In this document: positions 1 through 9,197 of the stretch, in pieces
Layout: the number at the start of each line of letters is the position of its first letter
Numbering within the stretch: the first letter of the stretch is position 1
Assembly (NCBI GenBank): GCA_024279935.1
Contig: JAJRQZ010000094.1
Location: 1 to 47,594 of the forward strand
From: Bacteroidota bacterium
GTDB taxonomy: Bacteria > Bacteroidota > Bacteroidia > Bacteroidales > F082
Reading direction: 5' to 3'
Length of the DNA stretch: 47,594 bases
The notes under the pieces: model-generated
Told to the model about the DNA's origin: nothing
Databases searched by the model: none
The model's input: the letters and a program-made list of their open reading frames with translations, nothing else
Made by a program: the position numbers and the translations under genes

Positions 1-819
1 AACATCGGGGTTGCCCGGGTTTATGCGCCACTCCTCTATGCCGAGGCTGTCGGTCTTGATTATCAAAGGGTCCATCGAGCCACCTGTGGCTTCAATCTTA
101 AACTTAACGGCTCCTATCGCATAGCCCCCGTCGGGGGTTTGTACCACGCTGTGCCCCTGAAAGTGTTCATCACCCTCACCGTAAAAACGCTCCCACAGCT
201 TGTTGCCCAAACTGTCGGTTTTTAATAACCAAATGCGTGCGGGATCGAATTCAGGCATTCGTACACCTGTCATTATAAAGTTATTATTTAATATTTTTTC
301 AATTTGAAAAAATGCAAAAAGTGTATCATAAGGAGCAATTTTTTCTCCGTAATATTTAGACCATAATGTGTCTAATGAATTATTGTAACAGACCATCATT
401 GCATCTTCATGCACCCAGTTTGTCGTAAAAATCTGTTTGGCACCAACTGAATAAAAAAGACCATTGTTTTGGATAAATGCACCCGGATTACCAATTAAAA
501 AATTTATACTATCATAACCATACTCTTTATTGAATATAACTGTGCCATCACGATTTAATTTTGTTAAAGAAAGATGATAATTATAAAGATACAAACTATC
601 TTCCGTAATACTGGCGATTATATAACCGCTGTCAACGGGCAAAATGTTTTGTGCTCGGTCGTAATTATCGTGAAAATCGTAGCGTTTCTCGAAATAGTTA
701 TAGCCCTGCTGTGCACTAAGTTGAAGCGTTAAAACAAAAAGTACAATTAACAAAGGAGCAAGGCAATGCCTTGCTCCTTTGTTTTTGTGTTTCGGCTTAA
801 AATTTAACAAATTTCTCAT
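1..819 (-). CDS. Secreted repeat/propeller-type protein, N-terminal part (runs off left edge)
   Basis: The frame is open from an ATG at 819 to the window edge (273 codons), so the C-terminus is missing. The N-terminus has a long basic stretch, then a hydrophobic core (APLLIVLFVLTLQL) and a likely cleavage near LSAQ, consistent with export. The mature part has the repeat style KTDSLGN-x-LWE and SVVQTPDGGYAIGA. This style is common in Bacteroidota secreted beta-propeller proteins, which often end in a T9SS sorting signal, not visible here. The start overlaps the stop of the upstream gene by 23 bases. A perfect palindrome lies inside the first 25 codons. If that palindrome is the upstream gene's terminator, a TTG at 753 just before the hydrophobic core is an alternative start. 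The substrate is unknown. Confidence 0.75.
   Translation of the reverse strand, partial: MRNLLNFKPKHKNKGARHCLAPLLIVLFVLTLQLSAQQGYNYFEKRYDFHDNYDRAQNILPVDSGYIIASITEDSLYLYNYHLSLTKLNRDGTVIFNKEYGYDSINFLIGNPGAFIQNNGLFYSVGAKQIFTTNWVHEDAMMVCYNNSLDTLWSKYYGEKIAPYDTLFAFFQIEKILNNNFIMTGVRMPEFDPARIWLLKTDSLGNKLWERFYGEGDEHFQGHSVVQTPDGGYAIGAVKFKIEATGGSMDPLIIKTDSLGIEEWRINPGNPDV
749..783 (-). terminator. 17-bp perfect hairpin between/inside adjacent minus-strand genes
   Basis: The left arm AACAAAGGAGCAAGGCA (749-765) is exactly complementary to the right arm at 767-783, with one central base. On the minus strand the hairpin is followed by a T-rich stretch (ACTTTTTGTTTT), which fits intrinsic termination of the large upstream gene. 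It also falls inside the most natural reading frame of the next gene, so it could instead act as attenuator or be an inserted palindromic repeat. Confidence 0.6.
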
Positions 820-3800
820 TTTGTAGCGTTTTGCCGTTTAGCGTTAAGCGAATGATGTAAGCACCAGTCTTCCACCTGCGAAGATCTATAATTTTTACAC
901 CCTGCGTGCCTTGAAGCCTATATGTTTCAAGATGTATTCCTGTTAGGCTTACTATCTCAACTACTGCATTGCTGTTACGGTAATTCAAATCGTACTCCAA
1001 AGTTATGTAATTATCGGCAGGATTTGGGTAGAGTTTGAAGAAGGCATCTTTCGGCCAATAATTATAAACAACCTCATTGTTTGCATCAGCAGCTTTCATG
1101 CTAGCCGTATCGTTTTCAATATAGGGTTCGCTGTATGGGCAGCCATCGGTATGTATCAATAGGCCACGTGCATAGGCAGGCAGTATTCCGTTGGTATTGT
1201 TCATGATATCGTACAACACCGCCTTTTGGGAAGTGTCTATTGCCGAAAACGGCTTGTTTTCCGATCTCAAGCTAAGCAGTACATTAAAATAATCGCCGAA
1301 ATAGGTATTGTAAACGTTTTCGGTAGCGGTTAAATCAAACTCCGAAACAATGTTGTTTACCACGTTGACAACCCCTGCGCTGTCGCCCTTATTAAAGCGG
1401 CAAAAAGCTTGAAGGTAAAAAGACTCTGGCGAATGAATGTTGGAAAGTGCCGTTTCAATGCTGTCGTAAACGGAGGTAGTGCCAGTATCTTGGCCGTACA
1501 TCCTTACAAGCCTGTAAGCCTCTTTGGCTTCTTCGCCGGTATAATAAGCCTTTTTGCTCTCCAACGACTCCTTATGTCCAATTACCGTATCATTGGTATG
1601 TATTTGTGCCATTTGGTTGTCATCGGGCGGATTGTCGCGTTCGTTCAACTTATCCAACACCTTGTCCGACTTTGCTGATTGCGGGTTCTCCGATAGTATT
1701 TCGGTAATGATGCTGTTGGGCAAAACATCCTCCTTTTCGGCAGCGTTCACCATTACCGTCTCGCTCAGGTAGGGCGAGGCATCCAGCAGTTGGTCTCGAA
1801 GTTGCATTGTCTCCGGCGGCATACTGGTTACAACATCTAAATTGGTGGCAGTGGTGTTGCCGGCATCAACCAAATCGGTTAGCGAGTCGGCATAAACCGT
1901 GAGGCTGCTTTTGGCAGCGACAATGTACGATTTGGTGTTGTTATAGGTTCTTGTTACCAAATTGGATGGACAGGCAGTACTTTTATTGAAGGGGATTAAA
2001 TGAGGATTGTTCTGCGGCACTACCAAAGGAGCCGGTGTGTGATATACCGGAACCAGGTAAGGCGTACCCAAATTAGGATAATGATGCCAATATGTAATAT
2101 CGGCGCAATTGTTACTAAAGTCGCTGTAAATGTTTATTGCCGGGTTGCCTATATGGCTGAAAGTGTTGCCGGCAGGGGCGGTTGGATCATTGTTATCAGA
2201 TCCTTGATTATGTTTCACGCCATTACTTGAGTTAATAACTATTTGAGTAACATTAATATCCTGATAATTATCAGTATAGTCGTTGCACTTGATTGTGAGG
2301 CCTGTACCAACTTTACCACGGTTTGTTTCCTGTGCCTGTGTTGCCCAGCCCAAATTATGGAAATCATTGTTATAAATCAAATTATCTTCGGGCCCGGAAT
2401 TGTTGACCACGAGGCCGTAGCTTCTGGAGTAAGAAGAAGGAAATAAAGGTTGATAATTTGAATAAAACTCGTTTTCCTCAACCTGATATCCGGTGCAGGC
2501 GTCGAGGTAAAGGCCTGAATATCCATCGGAGGTAATTGAAGTGATGCCGCTTTTTATAACAAACTTATTGCGGTTTATTGCAGCAAAAGTCTCGGCGCTA
2601 AGGTAGCAGGCGGTTTTGTTGTGCTCAAACAAATTATACTCTATTTTTATGGGCTTGTTGGCCCCGAAGTAAGCAAACGTCCGTATCCCGTAATCCAGGT
2701 TTCGGAAGGTGTTGGCGGTATTCGGGTCTATCCCGTCGCCTGCTACATAAAATCCCGAGTTCCAGGAGGCTATGCCCATTCCAAACTCACCACTTGATAG
2801 GGGAAAAGGGTATTTTCTGGATAATTTATTTATAAAAATATTGCCGCTCAAAGCAACGCCCCTGGTCTCGGTAAGCAAGACATGCTGTTGGGGGAGGCCG
2901 CCAAACTCATAAAAGGCAGTATCCCAAACAAAAGAACATTTTTTAAAATAGCTTTCGTTGTTTAAAATAGGGAAATAAGCATAAGATTTTGGATATGGAA
3001 GTAAGCTGACAGATGTAGTATTGTCATAAAAAACTGCATTATCGGCCTGAACAACGCCACCGGCATAACTTAAATCTTTTTTACCTAAGCTGTCGATTCT
3101 TACTGTTTCGATTCCTGTTTTGGCGTATTCAATCGTGCCGCCGTTTTTTATTATAACCCATCCCTGGTTTATGGTGTCCTGCGCGGCGTTTGAATTGCCC
3201 CAGAGCTCTATGCCGGGCCAAAAATCGGGACAGGCTTTGGTAATCGTCCCGCCGTCTATTATAAGCTTTGCCCCTCTTTCAACAATAATTTTGCAATCTG
3301 CTGCCATTTCAACAGTGCCGTAAATTGTATAAACATTGCCTGTGGGAACTCTTACGTCCCCAAAAAAAGTCTTGGTAATTCCTGCGCCAACATGCTCCCC
3401 GTCCGACGTAACATGCTCTGCTACAATATTGCCGCACACAGGTGTCGAGGCAAACCATAGGCCCCTGCCGAATGTCCCCGCATAAACCCTGTTGTTTTTA
3501 ACTTTTATGTCGCTGATCTCGCAGTTTGGCAAGTTGTCGGAATAATCAACCCAGGCATTTGCCCCGTCCTCGAGATAAAACACCCCGCGTTCGGCAGCAA
3601 TCCATGTTCTTCCGTTGCTCCAAACAATACTGTTAACGGTGCCGGCATCAAGGCTGAAGCTTATGTCGTGCCATGCGGGGCTTGAGGGGGCAGAGGTGTT
3701 TACTGCAAATATCTTATCCCTTACGGAAAGCACTAACGAATCAGGATTGTTGGCAATCAGCAGGGCATTTATCCAACCACTCATTGGAGTGCCTTCAACT

Positions 3801-5752
3801 TTTGCCCACTTCGCAAGGTTTGGGCCACCCCCGTTTAACGATTTATAAACATATTGTACTCCGCCCGGATATTGATAGGTGCTTGTATAAATTTGATGTG
3901 TGCCGCCAAAGTCCTTGGCCGCTACTTTCCATGTCCCGGAAATCGCACAACCGATCTGGGAGTTGAAATCTGACCAGTTGTGCCAGTCGCCACTATAATA
4001 TTTCATCAGCTCTTTTGTGCCGGTGCCATATAAGTTGTTGCCGACTTTAATATAATAGGTTGCGAAATTCGAGTTGGGAATTTGCTTGGTTCCTTCAGTG
4101 CAGTCTTCGTGTACAATATCGTGACTGCCCATCGACAAAATTGTTTGGGTATTATTATCATATCTTGTTATGCCCCCGTCATTATGGCTCATGTAAAACA
4201 TATCGTCGCTCACAACAATGTTTTGGTAGCCGTCGCCGCCATATCTTGTAGTTATATCCCAGATTGATTCATCATCTGTTTTATAAGTATTGCTGGCGCA
4301 ATCAAATTGCCCGCTGGTTGCGAGTTTTCCGGTACTGCTTACATCAATATTATGAATAGTTGAAACGCCAAGACCATAACTCTTTGTTTCCCAGTCGATA
4401 ATTGTATCGTTTACAAATACTCCTTTATAAACACCTCCATCGGTACCTGCCCAGATAATACTGTCGCTTGCCTCGATCATCAGATAATGGAAATCGTCGT
4501 GCGGACTCGTTGAAGCATTGGCCTGCGGTCTTATGACCTTCGTTCTCGCGACACTATCGTTGCTCAAACCATTATAAAATAAAAATAAGGAAAAATCATC
4601 CCTGCCCAATATCTGAAGCTGACTGCTGTCATTTAGCATTGGGCGAATTGCCCATCCCATTTTCCTTTCATAACCATTAAAACCAGAATTTATCTCAAAC
4701 CTATGCCATTCCCCTGTATTAACGTTGTACCGGAAAACAGCGGTATAATTATAGTCTCGCATCGAGAACACAGCAAACAGCAGGCTATCGGCAGCAGGCG
4801 ATATGTTTAATGAAAACCTTCGGCGTTCAGGTTCCCTTATAATCATAGTGTCTGACGGCAAGCTTAAAGTATCGACATCAAATATTCTTGTGGCAGTGTG
4901 GTTGGATAAATCATATTTATAAACCCCGGTATTATTCGATCCCGAAGCATAAATAATATTAGTGTCGGCCAAGTCCTGAACGACGTCATAAAACTCGCCA
5001 TCAATTAACTCGGACCAAACCGGATTGGATGCAATGGCATTATGTGTTTCAAAAAGGCCTTCCGTTGTTGTTACGATAAGATGAACGGAATCGGAATAAT
5101 GCTCAATACCAATTACTTTGCGCATGCCATAAATAGTATCGCCGCTCCCGGGATCTGTGTTAAGCCCAATGTTGTCCCAGGTATTGCCATTGTCCATGGT
5201 CCTCCAAACGCCTATTGCGGTTTGCCATATTTTTTTGTTTCTAAATCCTTCACCGTTGCCAGTGGTTACATAATAGCTATTTAATGTATGAAAGGCATTT
5301 ATCACGCTTGATACGCCGCATCTGGGCAATCCTTTGTCAGTACCCATGTTTTCCCAATAATCAGACTCGGAACTCATGTGAAAAAGTCCGCCCACAGGAG
5401 AACAAGCGTAGTAATTGTCAATGTTTTCCCTGTCCTGATAGATATAATGTATTTGCCCGGTTCCTTTGGCCTGTATTCCTTTGGGTATGTCGTTCGGACC
5501 TATTAAATGCCAACGTCTTGTAAAATTTTGAGGGGCGGTATAATTGCTTGAATAGTTTAATAAGTCGTTTTGATAATCAACATAATCGTAATCGGGGCTT
5601 AATTTTCCCGACCAATAATTGTAACTTCTCTGAAATTGATTATACCCGGTTCCCTGCATGCTGTCGGGACCTAAAATCAATAATAGTGAATCATAATAGT
5701 GCTTTTCTTGTTGAAACTCGCTTAAGAAACTGCTCTGTGCCATGCCGGACAA
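797..5752 (-). CDS. Giant T9SS surface protein: beta-propeller, parallel beta-helix, type A sorting domain
   Basis: A 1651-codon open frame. The first ~780 residues look like BNR/sortilin-type propeller blades: repeated W-x-x-x-G, 'IIWAGTDGGVYKG', 'VYAGTFGRGLW'. Next comes a right-handed beta-helix region (about 800-1200, opening 'IYGTVEMAADCKIIVERG'), then a low-complexity helical stretch. It ends with a T9SS type A sorting domain (FKLYPNPADNYITLEY ... TGAYIIRL ... KFVKF). The open frame begins only at a TTG (5752) or ATG (5743) placed after a hydrophobic stretch. The natural start is ATG 5849, giving MKKQITP... and a full signal peptide ending near SGMAQ, but it is out of frame by one base in a G7 run at 5827-5833. 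With six Gs the protein would be 1683 residues. It is probably a secreted, surface-attached adhesin or hydrolase-like scaffold; activity is not identifiable. Confidence 0.88.
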   Translation of the reverse strand: MSGMAQSSFLSEFQQEKHYYDSLLLILGPDSMQGTGYNQFQRSYNYWSGKLSPDYDYVDYQNDLLNYSSNYTAPQNFTRRWHLIGPNDIPKGIQAKGTGQIHYIYQDRENIDNYYACSPVGGLFHMSSESDYWENMGTDKGLPRCGVSSVINAFHTLNSYYVTTGNGEGFRNKKIWQTAIGVWRTMDNGNTWDNIGLNTDPGSGDTIYGMRKVIGIEHYSDSVHLIVTTTEGLFETHNAIASNPVWSELIDGEFYDVVQDLADTNIIYASGSNNTGVYKYDLSNHTATRIFDVDTLSLPSDTMIIREPERRRFSLNISPAADSLLFAVFSMRDYNYTAVFRYNVNTGEWHRFEINSGFNGYERKMGWAIRPMLNDSSQLQILGRDDFSLFLFYNGLSNDSVARTKVIRPQANASTSPHDDFHYLMIEASDSIIWAGTDGGVYKGVFVNDTIIDWETKSYGLGVSTIHNIDVSSTGKLATSGQFDCASNTYKTDDESIWDITTRYGGDGYQNIVVSDDMFYMSHNDGGITRYDNNTQTILSMGSHDIVHEDCTEGTKQIPNSNFATYYIKVGNNLYGTGTKELMKYYSGDWHNWSDFNSQIGCAISGTWKVAAKDFGGTHQIYTSTYQYPGGVQYVYKSLNGGGPNLAKWAKVEGTPMSGWINALLIANNPDSLVLSVRDKIFAVNTSAPSSPAWHDISFSLDAGTVNSIVWSNGRTWIAAERGVFYLEDGANAWVDYSDNLPNCEISDIKVKNNRVYAGTFGRGLWFASTPVCGNIVAEHVTSDGEHVGAGITKTFFGDVRVPTGNVYTIYGTVEMAADCKIIVERGAKLIIDGGTITKACPDFWPGIELWGNSNAAQDTINQGWVIIKNGGTIEYAKTGIETVRIDSLGKKDLSYAGGVVQADNAVFYDNTTSVSLLPYPKSYAYFPILNNESYFKKCSFVWDTAFYEFGGLPQQHVLLTETRGVALSGNIFINKLSRKYPFPLSSGEFGMGIASWNSGFYVAGDGIDPNTANTFRNLDYGIRTFAYFGANKPIKIEYNLFEHNKTACYLSAETFAAINRNKFVIKSGITSITSDGYSGLYLDACTGYQVEENEFYSNYQPLFPSSYSRSYGLVVNNSGPEDNLIYNNDFHNLGWATQAQETNRGKVGTGLTIKCNDYTDNYQDINVTQIVINSSNGVKHNQGSDNNDPTAPAGNTFSHIGNPAINIYSDFSNNCADITYWHHYPNLGTPYLVPVYHTPAPLVVPQNNPHLIPFNKSTACPSNLVTRTYNNTKSYIVAAKSSLTVYADSLTDLVDAGNTTATNLDVVTSMPPETMQLRDQLLDASPYLSETVMVNAAEKEDVLPNSIITEILSENPQSAKSDKVLDKLNERDNPPDDNQMAQIHTNDTVIGHKESLESKKAYYTGEEAKEAYRLVRMYGQDTGTTSVYDSIETALSNIHSPESFYLQAFCRFNKGDSAGVVNVVNNIVSEFDLTATENVYNTYFGDYFNVLLSLRSENKPFSAIDTSQKAVLYDIMNNTNGILPAYARGLLIHTDGCPYSEPYIENDTASMKAADANNEVVYNYWPKDAFFKLYPNPADNYITLEYDLNYRNSNAVVEIVSLTGIHLETYRLQGTQGVKIIDLRRWKTGAYIIRLTLNGKTLQNEKFVKF

Positions 5753-5849
5753 AGTTAAAAATATTGCTGTTAATGTCAGGTAAAAAGTTTTGTTTACCTG
5801 TAATATATTGTTAATCAGCAGGTTACGGGGGGGTAATTTGTTTTTTCAT

Positions 5850-6172
5850 TTTGCTCAATGTTTAGTTTATAAAATCAAAGCGTAAAGGTAAAAAACTTTT
5901 TAATATAGTTTAACTTTTGCCTTCTTTTTATTAAGCAAAGCTTTGGATATTAACAGGCGATGCTCAGACAGCGGATTTTATTTGTTGGTTCCCCGCGGTG
6001 GCGAGCATATCATTTTAAAACTTCTCAGATCAGCGTTCGTTGATCGGTGTTCGATATTCTGGTTCTTGCCCTGCTCCGTTCCAAGGCCGTCGAGCTTAAC
6101 TATATTGCCGCTAATGTCAGGCGGAAAACTTGGTTAATCTGTACGTTGAATCATTATGTTTATTTAAACCGC
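5850..6172. other. Intergenic region with a decayed signal-peptide-like remnant
   Basis: No intact gene. Bases 6097-6146 resemble 5757-5806, the signal-peptide coding region of the neighbouring large gene; both contain TAATGTCAGG in a similar context. Read on the minus strand, the remnant gives NQVFRLTLAAI, a stop, then LSS, against NKTFYLTLTAIFLTLS in the live gene. This suggests a degraded partial duplicate or an old paralogue. The rest shows nothing recognisable. Confidence 0.4.
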
Positions 6173-7633
6173 CTACTGTTTCCAAAATGCCGGGGATATC
6201 ACTATAAGGATAGTGAACAATTCCAATCTGCCAAGCAACATTAGCAAGGACAGCAGCCACTTTGCGGCAGGCGCAAAGAAGCCATAGTTCTCTACCGGTC
6301 CAACGCCGCCGATGCCGGGGCCTATGTTCCCGAGAGATGCAATGGTCCCGCCTATGGATGTCTCAAAATCATATCCCATCATTGAAAGTATCAGGGTTCC
6401 GGAGGCAAATATTAAAATATATATCAGGAAGAAAGCCATTACGTTGAAGATAATATTTTGCGATACGGTTTTACCATTGAACTTTACCGGGATAACGGCA
6501 TTGGGGTGAAGAGCCCTTTTTAGCTCAAGCCACGAGTTTTGGAACAGCAGAATATGCCTTACTATCTTAATCCCGCCACCTGTGGAGCCTGCACTTCCGC
6601 CCAAGAACATCAGTGCGAACACCAGCATCCATAAAAATCCGGGCCAGATATAATAATCGGCCGTAACAAAACCGGTTGTGGTAATTATAGAGACAACGGT
6701 AAAAAGAGCATCGCGGAATGCTTTTTCCACGCCTTCGTTCATAAAGATTATCAAGCCTGTTCCGATAATTATACTAACTACAACAATTATCGCCATATAC
6801 GTCTTGAACTCCTGATTTGCCCATATCTTCGAGAATTTCCGGTGCAGGGCCAAATAGTGAAGGGTGAAGTTAATTCCAGCAAGTATCATAAAAACAATTA
6901 TAACATATTGCGAATAGGCCGAAAAGCCGACAATGCTATCGTTTTTGGTCGAGAAGCCCCCCGTGGCCATCGTGGCAAAAGAATGGCAAACCGCATCGAA
7001 GAGGTTCATCTCCCCGGCCCACAGCAAAAGGACTTCCAGAACAGTAAACAAGACATAAATCCCCCAAAGGCGCTTTGCCGTTGCTGTTATCCTCGGGTGA
7101 AGCCTGTCGGGCGTTATGCCGGGCATTTCGGCCACCAACAGCTGCATCCCCCCTATTCCTAAGAACGGCAGAATGGCCACCGTTAATACAATAATCCCCA
7201 TTCCGCCAATCCAGTGCGTCATGGCGCGCCAGAAAAGTATGCTCCTCGGAAGCGCTTCTATCTCGGTAAATATGGTTGCCCCGGTAGTCGTAAAGCCCGA
7301 CATGGTCTCGAAAAAGGCATCCGTAAAAGATGATATCGCTCCGCTGAACAGGTATGGCAAGGAGCCGAAGAGCGACATCAATATCCAGCTCAGGCCAACA
7401 ACCAAATAGCCTTCGCGCTTACCGATACCGGCTTTTTTGTTTCTTCCGAAAAAATACCAGAAAAGCAAGCCCGTACCAAGGCTTACGCTTACGGAAAAAA
7501 CAAAGGGCATTATGTCCTCGCCGTAAAGCCAGGCCACAAAGATCCCGGTCGCCAGGAACAGTGATTCAAAGATGAGCAAGAAGCTCAACACCCTGAATAT
7601 CACATCAAATTTTATTACCGAGCGAAACGACAT
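6173..7633 (-). CDS. trkH: Trk/Ktr potassium uptake channel subunit TrkH
   Basis: 486 residues, the usual TrkH length, with about ten membrane segments and four degenerate selectivity-filter loops: TTTGATIF, ATMATGGFSTK, TTTGFVTADYY and ASLGNIGPGIGG. The family motif HWIGGMGIIVL is present. It forms the K+-translocating channel in the inner membrane and is gated by the TrkA ring. The start ATG shares one base with the trkA stop (TAATG), so the two are translationally coupled. The gene looks complete and ordinary. Confidence 0.97.
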   Translation of the reverse strand: MSFRSVIKFDVIFRVLSFLLIFESLFLATGIFVAWLYGEDIMPFVFSVSVSLGTGLLFWYFFGRNKKAGIGKREGYLVVGLSWILMSLFGSLPYLFSGAISSFTDAFFETMSGFTTTGATIFTEIEALPRSILFWRAMTHWIGGMGIIVLTVAILPFLGIGGMQLLVAEMPGITPDRLHPRITATAKRLWGIYVLFTVLEVLLLWAGEMNLFDAVCHSFATMATGGFSTKNDSIVGFSAYSQYVIIVFMILAGINFTLHYLALHRKFSKIWANQEFKTYMAIIVVVSIIIGTGLIIFMNEGVEKAFRDALFTVVSIITTTGFVTADYYIWPGFLWMLVFALMFLGGSAGSTGGGIKIVRHILLFQNSWLELKRALHPNAVIPVKFNGKTVSQNIIFNVMAFFLIYILIFASGTLILSMMGYDFETSIGGTIASLGNIGPGIGGVGPVENYGFFAPAAKWLLSLLMLLGRLELFTILIVISPAFWKQ

Positions 7634-9003
7634 TATTTCGATTTAAATCCAAAACTTGTTTTTTGAAATAGTTTCTCGGCTTTTGAGATGATTCCCGGAA
7701 GGGCAAAGACCACAACCTTGTCATCTTCAAGGATTTGAAAATCACCAACGGCAATAAAGGATTCATCGCCCCTGATTATCCCGCCTATTACGGAGCCTTC
7801 GGGAATCTTGAGTTCCTTGATTGGTTTTTTTGTTACCGCCGAGCCCTTGATCGCCTTCAGCTCGACTATGTCGGAATTAATCCCGCTGAGGCATTTCTTC
7901 AATGACGACACCTCGTTGCCCATTGCGTGCTTAACAATATAACTTGCCGCAGTGAGCTTTTTGTTCAGTATCGTATCTATGCCTATATTTTGTGAAATCT
8001 CGATATAATCGAGGTTTTCTACAAGGGCGATGGTTTTCTTTACGCCGAATTTTTTTGCATGAAGGCAAGTGAGGATATTTGTTTCGGAGCTGTTTGTAAC
8101 TGCGATAAAAACATCGGTGTTCTCGATTCCCTCTTCGTCAAGGAGCTCCACGCTCCTGGCATCACCGTTTATCAAGAGGGTGTCGTCCAGGATGTCGGTG
8201 AGGCTGTTGCATCTGTTGGCATCCGACTCAATCAGCTTAATATTGTATTCTTTCTCCAAATCCCTGCAGATAACCTTTCCTACCCTGCCGCCGCCAACGA
8301 CCATTATGTTGTTGATGTCGAATTTTTTCTTCCCGGCAAGGGAAAACAAATCGTTCAACGCATCGGGTTTGGAGACTATATAAACCATGTCGCCTTCCTC
8401 AAAGGTGCTTTCCCCTGTCGGGATGAACGAGCTTTGTTTCCTGTTAATCGCAACGGCCCTGAAGTTGAGAGGGCCATGCTCGGACGCAATATCTATAAGC
8501 GACTTATTGTTTACCGGTGCGTCCTTTTCAATTTTAATCAGGTAAACCGAAAGCTTGTCGTTCGACAGGTTGAACATATCGTAAACCTGGGGGTTTTGGA
8601 TAAGGTTTACAACCTCGTGCCCCGATATGTCCTCAGGCGAGATCATATAATCGATGCCCAGCTCTTCGTAAACCTTTAAGTTCTCAACACTGAGGTGCTG
8701 CAGCGTGTTCACCCTGGCTATGGTGTTCTTGGCGCCTAGTTTCTTTGCCAGGATAGCCGTGATTATATTTACCGTTTCGTCGTGCAGAACCGATATTACT
8801 AGATCGGCTTTGTCAACGCCTGCCTGCTTTAATACCCCAACGGAGTTCGATTCGCCGACTATCGTCAACAGGTCGGCATGCGACTCGACCATTTTAAGCA
8901 GTTCCTCGTGAGGATCGATAATAGTGATATCGTGATTGGAATTGACCAAAGCCTCGGCAATATAAAAACCAACCTCGCCATCACCTGCAATAAAAATATT
9001 CAT
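7633..9003 (-). CDS. trkA: Trk potassium uptake regulatory subunit TrkA
   Basis: 456 residues, the full-length duplicated form: two Rossmann RCK-N domains (GDGEVGFYIAEAL at residue 7; GGGRVGKVICRDLE near 235), each followed by a TrkA-C lobe. Acidic residues end the second beta strands (IIDPHE; LIESDANR), as in NAD(H)-binding RCK domains. It is a cytoplasmic ring that binds NAD(H)/ATP and controls TrkH, encoded immediately downstream with a one-base overlap. It is divergent from the glycosyltransferase gene at 9198, with a 194-bp shared upstream region. Confidence 0.97.
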   Translation of the reverse strand: MNIFIAGDGEVGFYIAEALVNSNHDITIIDPHEELLKMVESHADLLTIVGESNSVGVLKQAGVDKADLVISVLHDETVNIITAILAKKLGAKNTIARVNTLQHLSVENLKVYEELGIDYMISPEDISGHEVVNLIQNPQVYDMFNLSNDKLSVYLIKIEKDAPVNNKSLIDIASEHGPLNFRAVAINRKQSSFIPTGESTFEEGDMVYIVSKPDALNDLFSLAGKKKFDINNIMVVGGGRVGKVICRDLEKEYNIKLIESDANRCNSLTDILDDTLLINGDARSVELLDEEGIENTDVFIAVTNSSETNILTCLHAKKFGVKKTIALVENLDYIEISQNIGIDTILNKKLTAASYIVKHAMGNEVSSLKKCLSGINSDIVELKAIKGSAVTKKPIKELKIPEGSVIGGIIRGDESFIAVGDFQILEDDKVVVFALPGIISKAEKLFQKTSFGFKSK

Positions 9004-9197
9004 AACAAAAATTTACCGGCTGCAAATTAAGCAACAAAATCGTTTCATACTTAGCTAAGTTAGCAATTATTTATCAATTTGATTCGTTGGGTTTTGATAA
9101 GCTTTTATTATTATACGGCAATTCAGGTCCGCAATAGATTTCCCATTGCCTATCCCGGGTTTGATATATTCAGTTATTTTAGCCGTTTTTAATAATC

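Noticed and set aside
8059-8679. 206-codon plus-strand open frame
   Set aside because: It is antisense to the well-conserved trkA coding region and has no family motif.
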